Shown here one piece after another: positions 1 through 8,160 of a DNA stretch of 19,115 nt. Origin of the DNA: Prosthecobacter sp. GTDB taxonomy: Bacteria > Verrucomicrobiota > Verrucomicrobiia > Verrucomicrobiales > Verrucomicrobiaceae. The notes under the pieces were generated by a model that saw nothing but the letters and a program-made list of their open reading frames with translations, had not been told where the DNA came from and did not search any database. The stretch spans positions 1 through 19,115 of the forward strand of contig JAOZVT010000119.1 in assembly GCA_025869455.1 (NCBI GenBank), written 5' to 3'. The number at the start of each line of letters is the position of its first letter. Positions within the stretch are counted from its first letter, which is position 1. The position numbers and the translations under genes are program-made.

Positions 1-753
1 GGTCTGAACATGATCCAACGGATCAGCGCCAATGCCCGATACTTCAGCGACAGCTCCAGCAAAATCCCCCTGGATGTCGCGCGTGGGGATGCTGCGGCCG
101 GCATGTGCATTGATTATTATGGCCGGTCCACGGAGGAAGAAACGCGCAGGCCAGATGGCAGCTCACGCATCGGGTTCATCATGCCCGTGGGCGGCAGTTC
201 CGTCAGTGTGGACCCCATCGCCATGTTCCGTGGCGCGCCCAATGCAGAATTGGCCACGGCCTTCATCGAGTTTGTGCTCAGTGATGCCGGTCAAAAAATC
301 TGGGCTTACCGCGCAGGCACCCCCGGTGGCCCAAGCCGCAGCGCCTTGCGCAGGCTGGCTGCCCGCAAAGACTTTTATCAGCCCGACCACCTGCCCTTCA
401 TGAGTGATGCCGATGAACTGCCGTACGAAAAGGCCAAAGCCTTCACGTATCATCCTGAGTGGACGGGCTCTGCCTTCAGCACCCTGCGTTTTCTCATTCG
501 AGTCCTGTGCGTGGATACACATGAAGAGCAACGCGAAGCCTGGCAGGCACTCATTGATGCCCAAGAACCTCCCCGTGCCACGGAAGTCTTTCAGGAACTG
601 AATAGCATTCGCTACGATACCGCCATCGGTGGCATCACCAAAGTTGTCCGCTCCCGTGACAAAGTCGCGGAAACCCGCTTGGCACGGACCCTCGGAGGCA
701 ACTTCAGGCACAACTACGAATTGGCCAGAAGCCTAGCCCGCAAAGGGCAGTGA
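1..753 (+). CDS. ABC transporter solute-binding protein, iron(III) type (5'-truncated)
   Basis: This is the C-terminal part of a periplasmic solute-binding protein of the bacterial extracellular solute-binding family (FbpA/AfuA-like), which delivers ferric iron or a similar ligand to a membrane permease. The frame is open to the left edge (G-L-N precede the first Met at base 10), so the true start and signal peptide lie outside the window. Typical features are the segment around VARGDAAAGMCIDYYGRST, the block VGGSSVSVDPIAMFRGAPN, and AFIEFVLSDAGQKIW, the late helix in which these proteins describe residues near the end of the second lobe. The stop is 33 bp before the permease gene on the same strand, which supports one transport operon. 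The ligand is inferred from the family and permease type. A polyamine or sugar-phosphate binding protein is less likely. Confidence 0.85.
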   Translation, partial: GLNMIQRISANARYFSDSSSKIPLDVARGDAAAGMCIDYYGRSTEEETRRPDGSSRIGFIMPVGGSSVSVDPIAMFRGAPNAELATAFIEFVLSDAGQKIWAYRAGTPGGPSRSALRRLAARKDFYQPDHLPFMSDADELPYEKAKAFTYHPEWTGSAFSTLRFLIRVLCVDTHEEQREAWQALIDAQEPPRATEVFQELNSIRYDTAIGGITKVVRSRDKVAETRLARTLGGNFRHNYELARSLARKGQ

Positions 754-786
754 TTAGAAACGCGATCCCCTTTATCCCTTAACCTC

Positions 787-2478
787 ATGTCACGTTCTCT
801 CGCGCTTCTTGTTTTTGGCATCATGGCAGCGTTTTTTAGCTGCTTCTTTGCCTACCCGATCTGGACGACGGTGAAGCTGGCTTTTGAAACGCCAGATCAT
901 CATTTTACCCTGGAGTTTGTGGCCGAAGTTTTCAGCAACCAGCTTTACCGCGAAGGGCTCATCAATTCCTTTGTCATCGCCATCTGGACCACGCTTGGCT
1001 GCTTGGTGGTTTCCCTGCCGCTGTCGGTTCTGTTTGTTCGTTTTGCCTTCCCAGGCAAGACGTTGCTGAACAGCTTGGTCCTAACACCCATGGTGCTACC
1101 TCCCTTTGTCGGAGCCATTGGCATCAAGGCGATCATGGGACAATCCGGAGCGCTCAATGCGCTGCTGATCAAACTGGGATGGATGAGCGCGCAACATCCC
1201 ACCGATTGGTTAGGCCAAGGCCAGATGCTGGGCATCGTCATCATGGAGGTGTTGCATCTTTATCCCATTCTTTATCTGAATGTCGCAGCGGCCTTGGCTA
1301 ACCTGGACCCTGCCATGGAGGAGGCGGCGGCTAATCTAGGTTGCCCTCCCTTTCAGCGCTTCTGGAGAGTGACCTTGCCACTCATCATGCCGGGCATTTT
1401 TGCTGGTGGCACCATCGTTTTCATCTGGGCCTTTACTGAGCTAGGCGTGCCGCTGGTCTTCGACTATGATCGCGTGACCTCCGTGCAGATTTTCCGTTCG
1501 CTGAATGACCTGAGTGACAATCCATTCCCGTATGCCCTGGTCGTGGTCATGCTGGTTTTCAGCACACTGATTTATACCCTCAGCAAGATCTTCTTTGGTC
1601 GAGCCAATGCCGCGGGCGGTGGACGCGCCACGATGGCCCGCGAAACGGTACAGCTTCCCTTTGGATTAGGTTGGCTTTGCACCTTGGCTTTCGCTCTGGT
1701 GACTTTCCTGGCCGTGGTGCCGCATCTCGGTGTGGTTCTGCTCAGCTTTGCTGACGACTGGTATGCCACCATCATTCCTCACGCCTTCACCCTGGATCAC
1801 TACCGCGAAGCCTTGGGCCATGAACTCACGCTCAGCTCCATCGCCAACAGCTTAAAATACTCCATCATTGCCATTGCCTTCGCTCTCATTTTGGGGATCG
1901 GCGTGGCCTATGTGAATGTACGCACCCGCCTCTGGGGCCGTCAGATTTTAGACGCCATGGCCATGCTCCCTTTGGCTGTTCCTGGAGTGGTCATGGCCTT
2001 TGGATATCTGGCAATGACACGTCCTGGCCAGCCCTTTGATTGGCTGATCCTGGGGGAGAATCCTTTTCTCATTCTGGTGATCGCCTACGCTGTCCGCCGC
2101 CTACCTTACATTGTACGCTCCGCCGCCGCAGGCTTTCAACAGGTCAGCCCCACTTTGGAGGAGGCTGCGCAAAACCTGGGGGCCTCTCCCGAACGAGCCC
2201 TGTGGCGTGTCACCCTGCCCCTCGTCGCGCCCAATCTCCTGGCTGGGGGCCTGCTAGCCTTCGCCTTTGCCATGCTGGAGGTCAGTGACTCCATGATCCT
2301 GGCGCAACAATCCGCGCACTTTCCCATCACCAAAGCCATCTACTTCCTCGTTATGTCTTTGGGGAACGGCCCCAATCTTGCCTCAGCACTGGGTGTTTGG
2401 GCTATGATTTTCCTGACCATCACCATTGTCGGAGCCGCGCTCCTGTTGGGCAAGAAGCTGGGAACCTTGTTCCGATAA
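787..2478 (+). CDS. ABC transporter permease, fused two-domain iron(III) type (FbpB-like)
   Basis: This inner-membrane permease moves the substrate delivered by the binding protein encoded just upstream. Its 563 residues hold two consecutive binding-protein-dependent transport (BPD_transp_1) domains, roughly residues 1-275 and 295-563, each with about six hydrophobic segments. Each half carries the EAA loop that contacts the ATPase: EEAAANLGCPP followed by WRVTLPLIMPG near 178-203, and EEAAQNLGASP followed by WRVTLPLVAPN near 458-483. Internal duplication of this kind and this length are typical of FbpB/SfuB/CysT-like ferric iron permeases. The ATG at 787 begins a hydrophobic N-terminus (SLALLVFGIMAAFFSCFFAYP), and no clear Shine-Dalgarno sequence precedes it. 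No ATPase gene follows, so it should lie upstream of the window or elsewhere. Iron specificity is an inference from the domain layout. Confidence 0.92.
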   Translation: MSRSLALLVFGIMAAFFSCFFAYPIWTTVKLAFETPDHHFTLEFVAEVFSNQLYREGLINSFVIAIWTTLGCLVVSLPLSVLFVRFAFPGKTLLNSLVLTPMVLPPFVGAIGIKAIMGQSGALNALLIKLGWMSAQHPTDWLGQGQMLGIVIMEVLHLYPILYLNVAAALANLDPAMEEAAANLGCPPFQRFWRVTLPLIMPGIFAGGTIVFIWAFTELGVPLVFDYDRVTSVQIFRSLNDLSDNPFPYALVVVMLVFSTLIYTLSKIFFGRANAAGGGRATMARETVQLPFGLGWLCTLAFALVTFLAVVPHLGVVLLSFADDWYATIIPHAFTLDHYREALGHELTLSSIANSLKYSIIAIAFALILGIGVAYVNVRTRLWGRQILDAMAMLPLAVPGVVMAFGYLAMTRPGQPFDWLILGENPFLILVIAYAVRRLPYIVRSAAAGFQQVSPTLEEAAQNLGASPERALWRVTLPLVAPNLLAGGLLAFAFAMLEVSDSMILAQQSAHFPITKAIYFLVMSLGNGPNLASALGVWAMIFLTITIVGAALLLGKKLGTLFR

Positions 2479-2537
2479 GCCGTCAGAGTTTCGATTTTTC
2501 TCTTTCCCTTTTTGTCATCTCGCCATCATCTTGATTC

Positions 2538-2705
2538 ATGTCACGTCGCCGCCGCCTATCTCCACCCTGGCTCCCAGGTTTCTGGCCGATGGTGGCTTTT
2601 CTTCTGCTTTTAGGCAGCGTGGTCGGTTTTTATTATGGCTTGGCCAAACTGACCGATTTCAAGAAGCTACCGCCTGAGCCTCCGGTAAAATCAGCCGAGA
2701 AGTAG
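2538..2705 (+). CDS. small single-pass membrane protein (55 aa)
   Basis: This short open frame has a convincing membrane-protein design. It starts with a basic N-terminus (MSRRRR), continues with a Pro/Trp-rich linker, then one hydrophobic helix at about residues 17-36 (MVAFLLLLGSVVGFYYG), and ends in a short charged, proline-rich tail (KKLPPEPPVKSAEK). The positive N-terminus predicts an N-in orientation with the tail in the periplasm. It begins 59 bp after the permease stop on the same strand, so it may be co-transcribed with the transporter. I recognise no family. It could be an accessory subunit of the transporter or an unrelated small membrane protein. There is no strong ribosome binding site, but most genes here also lack one. 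The case rests on residue composition and context. Confidence 0.6.
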   Translation: MSRRRRLSPPWLPGFWPMVAFLLLLGSVVGFYYGLAKLTDFKKLPPEPPVKSAEK

Positions 2706-2765
2706 CACTTCAAAGCCTCTTGAGGATTGACGCCGCCCAAGTGCCCGTGTCATCATTGGGTCACC

Positions 2766-3074
2766 ATGATCCACAACGTCTATTTCTGGCTAAAACAAGA
2801 TCTGAGCGCCGAACAGATCGAAACTTTTGAGAACGAACTGATCGCCCTCAAGACCATTGATTACCTTGAACACGGCTTCGTTGGCAAGCCTGCCCCGACT
2901 GAGGAGCGCCCAGTCACTGATCACAGCTTCAACTACTCACTGACTCTGCATTTCAAAAACATGCAGGATCATGAATTCTACCAAAAGGAATGCCCCAAGC
3001 ACCAACGCTTTGTGGATACCTGCAAACCGTTCTTTGATCGCGTCATCGTTTACGATACCGCGCCGATTCATTGA
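2766..3074 (+). CDS. Dabb (stress-responsive alpha/beta barrel) domain protein
   Basis: This encodes a 102-residue soluble protein matching the Dabb family of small dimeric ferredoxin-like-fold proteins. It has the typical opening MIHNVYFWLKQDLSAEQ, a middle containing DHSFNYSLTLHFKNMQDHEFYQ (read in two parts: DHSFNYSLTLHF and KNMQDHEFYQ), and the closing FFDRVIVYD. Family members begin at this MIHxVxFWLK motif, so the ATG at 2766 is preferred. An in-frame TTG at 2727 would add 13 residues (MTPPKCPCHHWVT) that look unlike the family. The biochemical role of bacterial Dabb proteins is mostly unknown; some relatives catalyse cyclisations in polyketide pathways and others are stress-induced. 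The gene is monocistronic or the last of the preceding operon, and a strong terminator closes it at 3095-3128. Confidence 0.85.
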   Translation: MIHNVYFWLKQDLSAEQIETFENELIALKTIDYLEHGFVGKPAPTEERPVTDHSFNYSLTLHFKNMQDHEFYQKECPKHQRFVDTCKPFFDRVIVYDTAPIH

Positions 3075-3094
3075 GCCATTTCATGAGTTTCAAG

Positions 3095-3128
3095 AGGGGT
3101 TGAGGTCAAACTCAACCCCTTTTCTTTT
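3095..3128 (+). terminator. Rho-independent terminator after the Dabb gene
   Basis: A perfect 10-bp stem (AGGGGTTGAG at 3095-3104 and CTCAACCCCT at 3111-3120) with a 6-nt loop is followed by the T-rich run TTTCTTTT. It sits 20 bp after the Dabb stop codon and just before the 3' end of the convergent acyltransferase gene. The opposite side lacks a clear T-run, so it acts mainly on the + strand. Confidence 0.9.
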
Positions 3129-3134
3129 GGCACC

Positions 3135-4310
3135 TTACACACGCAAGAAAGCACGTTGGCGATACAGCCAAAAGCAGAGCAGCCAGAGCACGGCCAGCAC
3201 GCCGCACCGCTCCAAGACAGGAGCCCAAAAACCGCTGAAGAAGTCCGGCCCAAGATGGGATTTCAGGGTGTCACGAATCCACCCCGCTGCGAGACTGTGC
3301 ATGAGGTAGATGAAGATGCTATTCATGCCGACCACAACGAGGGGGAAGACCAGCTTTCTTTGTCCCGCCACCTCCACCAGCCAATAGAAGGCTGACAGGA
3401 AGATCAAGACCCAGCCACCGCTGAACATGACCCAAGAAGGTGTCCAGATGCGCTTGATAATGGGCACCGCGACGATCCCTAAAACCGTCCCGATCAGCAG
3501 ACAGACAATGCCAGCAATGAGCAACGCGGCAGCCTTTTGGCCCGCTGTCTTTTGGCTGCGCATCAGCTTTTCCCCCGTGACGGCTCCCATGAGCATGGTC
3601 GCCAGTGCAGGGATGAAATTCAGGGTGGTATAGCCGCCTGAATTGGAGAGAAAAACCTGCGCCCGAGGGAAAAGATTCAGCAACCAACGATCAAAGTCCG
3701 CCGCTGCATTGAGATGCTTACTCCAGTGTGAAAAGCGTCCCTCTATCAAGTCATCCGGCGTGGCCCCGATGGCTGAAAAATCAAATCCCGCTCCCGGCAC
3801 TGGATGCTGGAAAAACCAATACCAGTCCCCAACCAAAAGGATCACGATGGCGGCGGCGCAGTATTCCCAGCCCAGTCCAGCGATGACATACAGAAAAATA
3901 TAACCCAAGCCAATCTGAGCCAGCACATTGGTAAAGATCCAATTTGTCTGCCCGTCATTCGTATGGGTCGAAAGCAGCACCCCTAGTAGTATCAAAATCA
4001 CCGCTCGGAACAGGGCATGCGCAAAACGGCCCAAGAAACCCTGCCCTTCCTGCTTCCGCTTCAGCATGGATAGAGGCACCGCCACGCCAACCATGAACAT
4101 GAAAGCAGGCTGAATCAGATCCCAAAGCGCACAGCCCTGCCAACTGACATGCGAAACCTGGTAGGCGACTTGTTGCCAAGCACTGGAATCAGGATTGGCC
4201 TTTGCTATTTGCACCAACCCAAACCCTGAAGAAACCATCAAAAGCATGATGAAGCCCCGGAAGGCATCCAGGGAAACGAGGCGTTGGTTGGGTTGCATGG
4301 CCGGAAACAA
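3135..4310 (-). CDS. membrane acyltransferase, HGSNAT/DUF5009 family
   Basis: This encodes a multi-pass inner-membrane protein of 391 residues (387 if started at Met5) related to heparan-alpha-glucosaminide N-acetyltransferase and bacterial DUF5009 proteins, which move acetyl groups from acetyl-CoA across a membrane onto amino sugars. The family opening is clear: RLVSLDAFRGFIMLLM at residues 10-25, then HVSWQGCALWDLIQPAFMF at about 54-72. In this block the His-x-x-Trp-x-Gly resembles the segment around the proposed acetyl-accepting histidine of human HGSNAT (alignment by eye). About nine or ten hydrophobic segments follow, and the protein ends in a basic tail (YRQRAFLRV). MQPNQRLVSLD may be the true start (base 4298). 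The gene stands alone, convergent with the Dabb gene and divergent from the PEP-CTERM gene. A role in cell-wall or polysaccharide amino-sugar acetylation is inferred. Confidence 0.85.
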   Translation of the reverse strand: MFPAMQPNQRLVSLDAFRGFIMLLMVSSGFGLVQIAKANPDSSAWQQVAYQVSHVSWQGCALWDLIQPAFMFMVGVAVPLSMLKRKQEGQGFLGRFAHALFRAVILILLGVLLSTHTNDGQTNWIFTNVLAQIGLGYIFLYVIAGLGWEYCAAAIVILLVGDWYWFFQHPVPGAGFDFSAIGATPDDLIEGRFSHWSKHLNAAADFDRWLLNLFPRAQVFLSNSGGYTTLNFIPALATMLMGAVTGEKLMRSQKTAGQKAAALLIAGIVCLLIGTVLGIVAVPIIKRIWTPSWVMFSGGWVLIFLSAFYWLVEVAGQRKLVFPLVVVGMNSIFIYLMHSLAAGWIRDTLKSHLGPDFFSGFWAPVLERCGVLAVLWLLCFWLYRQRAFLRV

Positions 4311-4468
4311 ACGCTGCCTGAATGGACAGGCTTTCGTATCAGCCGAGCAAAGGAAAACTTTAGCTTATAACCAAAGGGGTAAACAAACTTGCCAAAAGTT
4401 CCGCCTTCCTACATTTTGGAATGATCCACTTGGGTAGTTCCTCAGGAAAACCTCTGCCCCCCTCCGCC

Positions 4469-7400
4469 ATGCGTCGCTTTTTCATCGTTGCCATCTGTCT
4501 ATCCGTCTGCTTCACACTTTCTCAGGGGGCAGACATTGCGGGCACATACAGCAGCAATACGACCCTGGCCGATGGCGATACCTGGACGGGTGGAGATGTA
4601 ACAATCAACACAGGCATCTTGGTCAACATTCCCACAGGTGCCATCGTGACCTTTGACTCAACGGGAGGCTCAAGCGGACGCAATTTGTCTGGAGCAGGCA
4701 CCTTGCAAATTGATGCTGGAGGACGCCTTCTCTTGGACACTCAGAGCGGCAATGACAACATCATGGTCAATGGCGGTGGCAAGGTGATCAATGAAGGTGT
4801 GCTGCAAATTGACTGTGGGGCAGACCTCCGCTTGTCCAGCACGGGATCATCTTTCACCAACAACGGTCTCATTCACAAGACCCAGGGTACGGATGGCAGT
4901 TCCAACGACGTCTCGTACATCTTCCCGAACACGACTTCCGTGGGAGGAGCCTTTGTTAATAATGGCGATATCCAAATTGATCTCGGCCACCTGAATATTT
5001 CAGGCACTCAGACCGAAGCTGGCGCGGCCAGTTCCACGGGTGGAAATTTCACCGTCGCTTCAGGGGCGACACTCTCTTTCTCAGGAGGTTGGTCACTCCT
5101 GCGCGGTGTTTCCAGCATGACAGGTTCTGGACAAGTCTCATTAACGAATGAAAACCCCGCCAGCTCAACTGGCGGTATCTTCGTGGCGGCCTCTGCTCTG
5201 AGTATTCTTGATGTCACGGGCGATGGCCTCTTATGGACGAGTGGCATCTTGGACGGTAATGGCAACACTCTGCGCAATGATGGCATCCTAAAATTGCGAG
5301 GAAGCACCGCTACTGTCCAAGGAACAGGCAGTGTGGAAAATGGCAGTGACGGTGAATTCCTGCTGGAATCTGGCACCTTGACTCTGACGGACGCCAATTT
5401 CACCAATAATGGCAGCATGACTCTCAAAACGGCAACAGCGGTAACAACGGTGACGCTGGCAGGCACCGGGACTCTCATCAATGCCGCCACGGGCGTCTTC
5501 ACGCTGGATACAGGCACACTCATTGCGAATACTGCGATCCAGAATGATGGCCAAATCATCCTGAGCAGTTCAGGGGTCATTACTCTCAGCGGCACAGGTA
5601 TCCTCACCAATACCGCTACGGGTTTACTTTCCCTGAGCACGGGCACGCTATCGCTTAGCGACAGCCAAATCATCAATGATGGAACAGCCGAGTTCATTGA
5701 TAACGCCAACATCACCCTCACAGGAAACGGACGCTTCACGAACAATGGCACCTTCAATCATGTCTTCACGGGATCTGGCGATAATTTAATTCTCAGCAGC
5801 AGTGTCACGTTTGAAAACTACGGCACCTACGACTTTCAGGCCGGAGGAGACATCCAAATAGTGGGCACCGCCAGCTTTGAAAATCATGGTCTCTTGAAGA
5901 AGACCTCCAGCACTGGAGATGCGTCCTTCGTCTTTGGTTTAGCAGGTTTTGTGGCCGCCTCAGGCAGTGAGATTCAGGCAACCCTCGGGGTTCTGAGATT
6001 GGCATCCGGTGGCACCAGTGTGGCAGACGCTACCTGGACGGCGAACGGCGGCACCTTGGATATTGCAGGCACTTGGTCAGGCGTGATCAAAGGCAGTTCC
6101 ACTTCCTCCATGCGCATCACTGCCAGTGGCAATGGATCAGTGGCCAGTGATCTTACCATCGGCACGGGGGGATTAACCTTTGATATCAGTGATAACGGTA
6201 TCGTTTGGAGCCAACAAAGCATTTTCACTCAGGGAAACACCCTAACCAATAGCGGTATCTTCAATGTCACTGCAGGCGGCACCAAAACGCTGGCGGATGG
6301 AGGTGAGTTCGTCAATGACAGCACGGGCACCCTCAATCACAGCGATGGCAAGATCACTCTGGCAGATGAAAGTATCTTGCGGAACCAGGGAACTTTAAAC
6401 TTCCTGACAGGCACCGGACTTAGCAGTTTTGACGGGGTAGGTTCTGTCATCAATGACAGCACGGGCACCATGGAGTGGTCCGGCAGTGCCCTTGGAATAG
6501 CCGCCACCGTACTCTTTCGTAATGATGGGCAATTTAACATCACCGGGACAGGTTCTCGTGTGCTTCAAGATGGCGGGCAGTTACTCAATAGTAGCACTGG
6601 AACCATCACCTGGGGCAGTGCCACCACACTTAGCATCGCTGTGGACACTCAACTGAGAAATGAGGGGACTTTTAACATCGAAGGCACTGGCACCCGTTCT
6701 CTCTCCGGGGAGGGTGAATGGCTGAATGCCACAACAGGAGTGGTGAATTGGAATAGCTTAACCACACTGAGCATCGCTGCGGATATTCAACTGAGAAACG
6801 AGGGCACCTTTAATATTGAAGGCACGGGTACCCTTTCTCTATCCGGCTCAGCTGAATGGCTGAATGCCAGTACGGGAGTGGTGAATTGGAATAATGTCGC
6901 CACTTGGAACATCGGAACAGGGTTGAGCGTTGTTAATGACGGCACCGTGAATCTGAATGGCAATGGAAACCGCACTTTAAGTGGTGCCGGTACGTTCATC
7001 AACAACGGCACATTCAACCATCAGCCTAGCACCACCTCAGATAACCTGACAGCAACGACCTCCGGTGGACAATTCATCAACAATGGTGACTTCATCTTTG
7101 CCAACATTGGTGATTTTGAAATGCGTGATGGTTATACGTTCACCAACAGCGCCACGGGTTTAGTGCAAAAACAGGCCACGGACTCCAGCGCGGATCAGGC
7201 ACAGTTTTTCAGCTTCGACTCAGATGTCGGAGCGGGGACCTTTGATAACCAAGGCACTGTGGAAGTTCTGGGAGGCAATTTCCGAATCACGGGCGCTGCC
7301 TCAGGTACCTTTGACGATATTACGCTTGTTCAGAATGATGGTGCAGGCACCCTCACAGGAGGCACCTGGATCGCTAATGCGACCCAAACGGGTCTAGCCA

Positions 7401-8146
7401 CCATTGATCTGGATGCCTTTGGCAATAACAGCGGCATCATAACTATCGGAACTGACGCTACGGTGGAACTCATCCAAACTGGAGCCAGTCTGTTTCAGCT
7501 CAGCTCGTTGACTACCGTCGATGGCGCGCTCTACCTGGAGAAGCTGAGCTTCACGCCAAGTTCAGCCCTTCAAATCAACGCCACTGGCACCCTCGGTGGA
7601 GACGGCACCGTGGGCCGTGCGATCACCGTGGCTGGCACCGTCATCCCAGGTGGCACGAGAGGCACAGACATTGGCACCCTCACCATCAACTCCACCGCCA
7701 GTTTCCTCACGGACGCTCTGCTGCAAGTTCAGATCCAAGGATCGGCGGCCTTCATTGATCCGGGCCTGGATCAAGCTGCTCGCAACATCGCCATTCTGGC
7801 CCTGGGCAATCTTGATCCCACGACCTCTCAATATGATTCCCTGGAAGTCACAGGCGCGCTCACGTTCACTTCCGGTACACGGGTGCAAGTCATTGATACC
7901 GGTGTCAGTTACCAAAGCGGGATGATCTTCGACCTGATTGACTTCTCCGGACTGGGCATTGCGGGAGTATCTGAAGGCGATGAAACGAGCATCCTCGAAC
8001 TGCCAGACATCTCCAGCATGGGGCTCGCCTGGGACACTTCCCTGTTTTTGAGCCATGGCATCATTTACGTTGTTCCAGAACCTTCCCGCATGATCTTCCT
8101 CCTGCTGGGTTTTGGACTGCTCCTGACACGCCGCCGCCGAATTTAA
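4469..8146 (+). CDS. large secreted PEP-CTERM beta-strand-repeat protein
   Basis: This encodes a 1225-residue exported protein. The signal peptide is MRRFFIVAICLSVCFTLSQG, with cleavage likely just after Gln-Gly/Ala. The in-frame ATG at 4421 would prepend 16 residues of non-signal sequence, so 4469 is preferred. The C-terminus is a full PEP-CTERM sorting signal: VPEP at residues 1202-1205, a hydrophobic helix (MIFLLLGFGLLL), then RRRR. Such signals are recognised by an exosortase in bacteria that make exopolysaccharide. The body is rich in Gly, Thr, Ser and Asn, nearly lacks Cys, and repeats short phrases such as GTLTN, NNGTFN and STGTI, as expected of a solenoid of beta-strands. Residues 676-859 hold a regular 46-residue tandem repeat. 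A surface or matrix role is inferred. No exosortase gene is present in the window. Confidence 0.9.
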   Translation: MRRFFIVAICLSVCFTLSQGADIAGTYSSNTTLADGDTWTGGDVTINTGILVNIPTGAIVTFDSTGGSSGRNLSGAGTLQIDAGGRLLLDTQSGNDNIMVNGGGKVINEGVLQIDCGADLRLSSTGSSFTNNGLIHKTQGTDGSSNDVSYIFPNTTSVGGAFVNNGDIQIDLGHLNISGTQTEAGAASSTGGNFTVASGATLSFSGGWSLLRGVSSMTGSGQVSLTNENPASSTGGIFVAASALSILDVTGDGLLWTSGILDGNGNTLRNDGILKLRGSTATVQGTGSVENGSDGEFLLESGTLTLTDANFTNNGSMTLKTATAVTTVTLAGTGTLINAATGVFTLDTGTLIANTAIQNDGQIILSSSGVITLSGTGILTNTATGLLSLSTGTLSLSDSQIINDGTAEFIDNANITLTGNGRFTNNGTFNHVFTGSGDNLILSSSVTFENYGTYDFQAGGDIQIVGTASFENHGLLKKTSSTGDASFVFGLAGFVAASGSEIQATLGVLRLASGGTSVADATWTANGGTLDIAGTWSGVIKGSSTSSMRITASGNGSVASDLTIGTGGLTFDISDNGIVWSQQSIFTQGNTLTNSGIFNVTAGGTKTLADGGEFVNDSTGTLNHSDGKITLADESILRNQGTLNFLTGTGLSSFDGVGSVINDSTGTMEWSGSALGIAATVLFRNDGQFNITGTGSRVLQDGGQLLNSSTGTITWGSATTLSIAVDTQLRNEGTFNIEGTGTRSLSGEGEWLNATTGVVNWNSLTTLSIAADIQLRNEGTFNIEGTGTLSLSGSAEWLNASTGVVNWNNVATWNIGTGLSVVNDGTVNLNGNGNRTLSGAGTFINNGTFNHQPSTTSDNLTATTSGGQFINNGDFIFANIGDFEMRDGYTFTNSATGLVQKQATDSSADQAQFFSFDSDVGAGTFDNQGTVEVLGGNFRITGAASGTFDDITLVQNDGAGTLTGGTWIANATQTGLATIDLDAFGNNSGIITIGTDATVELIQTGASLFQLSSLTTVDGALYLEKLSFTPSSALQINATGTLGGDGTVGRAITVAGTVIPGGTRGTDIGTLTINSTASFLTDALLQVQIQGSAAFIDPGLDQAARNIAILALGNLDPTTSQYDSLEVTGALTFTSGTRVQVIDTGVSYQSGMIFDLIDFSGLGIAGVSEGDETSILELPDISSMGLAWDTSLFLSHGIIYVVPEPSRMIFLLLGFGLLLTRRRRI
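6494..7045 (+). repeat. 138-bp (46-residue) tandem repeat within the PEP-CTERM gene
   Basis: Four consecutive units begin at 6494, 6632, 6770 and 6908, each exactly 138 bp later and in frame. Units 2 and 3 are the most alike at DNA level, both reading AGCATCGCTG near the start and then CAACTGAGAAA, and GAATGGCTGAATGCC and GTGGTGAATTGGAAT later. Units 1 and 4 are diverged, and the last unit fades out near its end. The encoded pattern is roughly (S/G/N)-I-(A/G), then (L/V)-(R/V)-N-(D/E)-G, FNI-x-GTG, LS-G-x-(A/G/E)-x-(W/F)-(L/I)-N, then VNW. The near-identity of units 2 and 3 suggests a recent duplication or gene conversion. Confidence 0.85.
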
Positions 8147-8160
8147 GCGCCGCCCTCCAG

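Noticed and set aside
2727..2765. Upstream TTG start for the Dabb gene
   Set aside because: It adds 13 residues unlike the family, whose members begin at MIHxVxFWLK (2766).
4365..4395. Possible - strand promoter for the acyltransferase (TTGGCA and TTATAA/TATAAG)
   Set aside because: The spacing between the boxes is 19-20 bp and the best-spaced hexamer matches poorly, so it is not supported.
5008..5757. Minus-strand 249-residue frame antisense to the PEP-CTERM gene
   Set aside because: It is rich in V/P/L as expected for the complement of Gly/Thr/Asn-rich repeats and has no motif. The opposite strand has a signal peptide and a PEP-CTERM tail.
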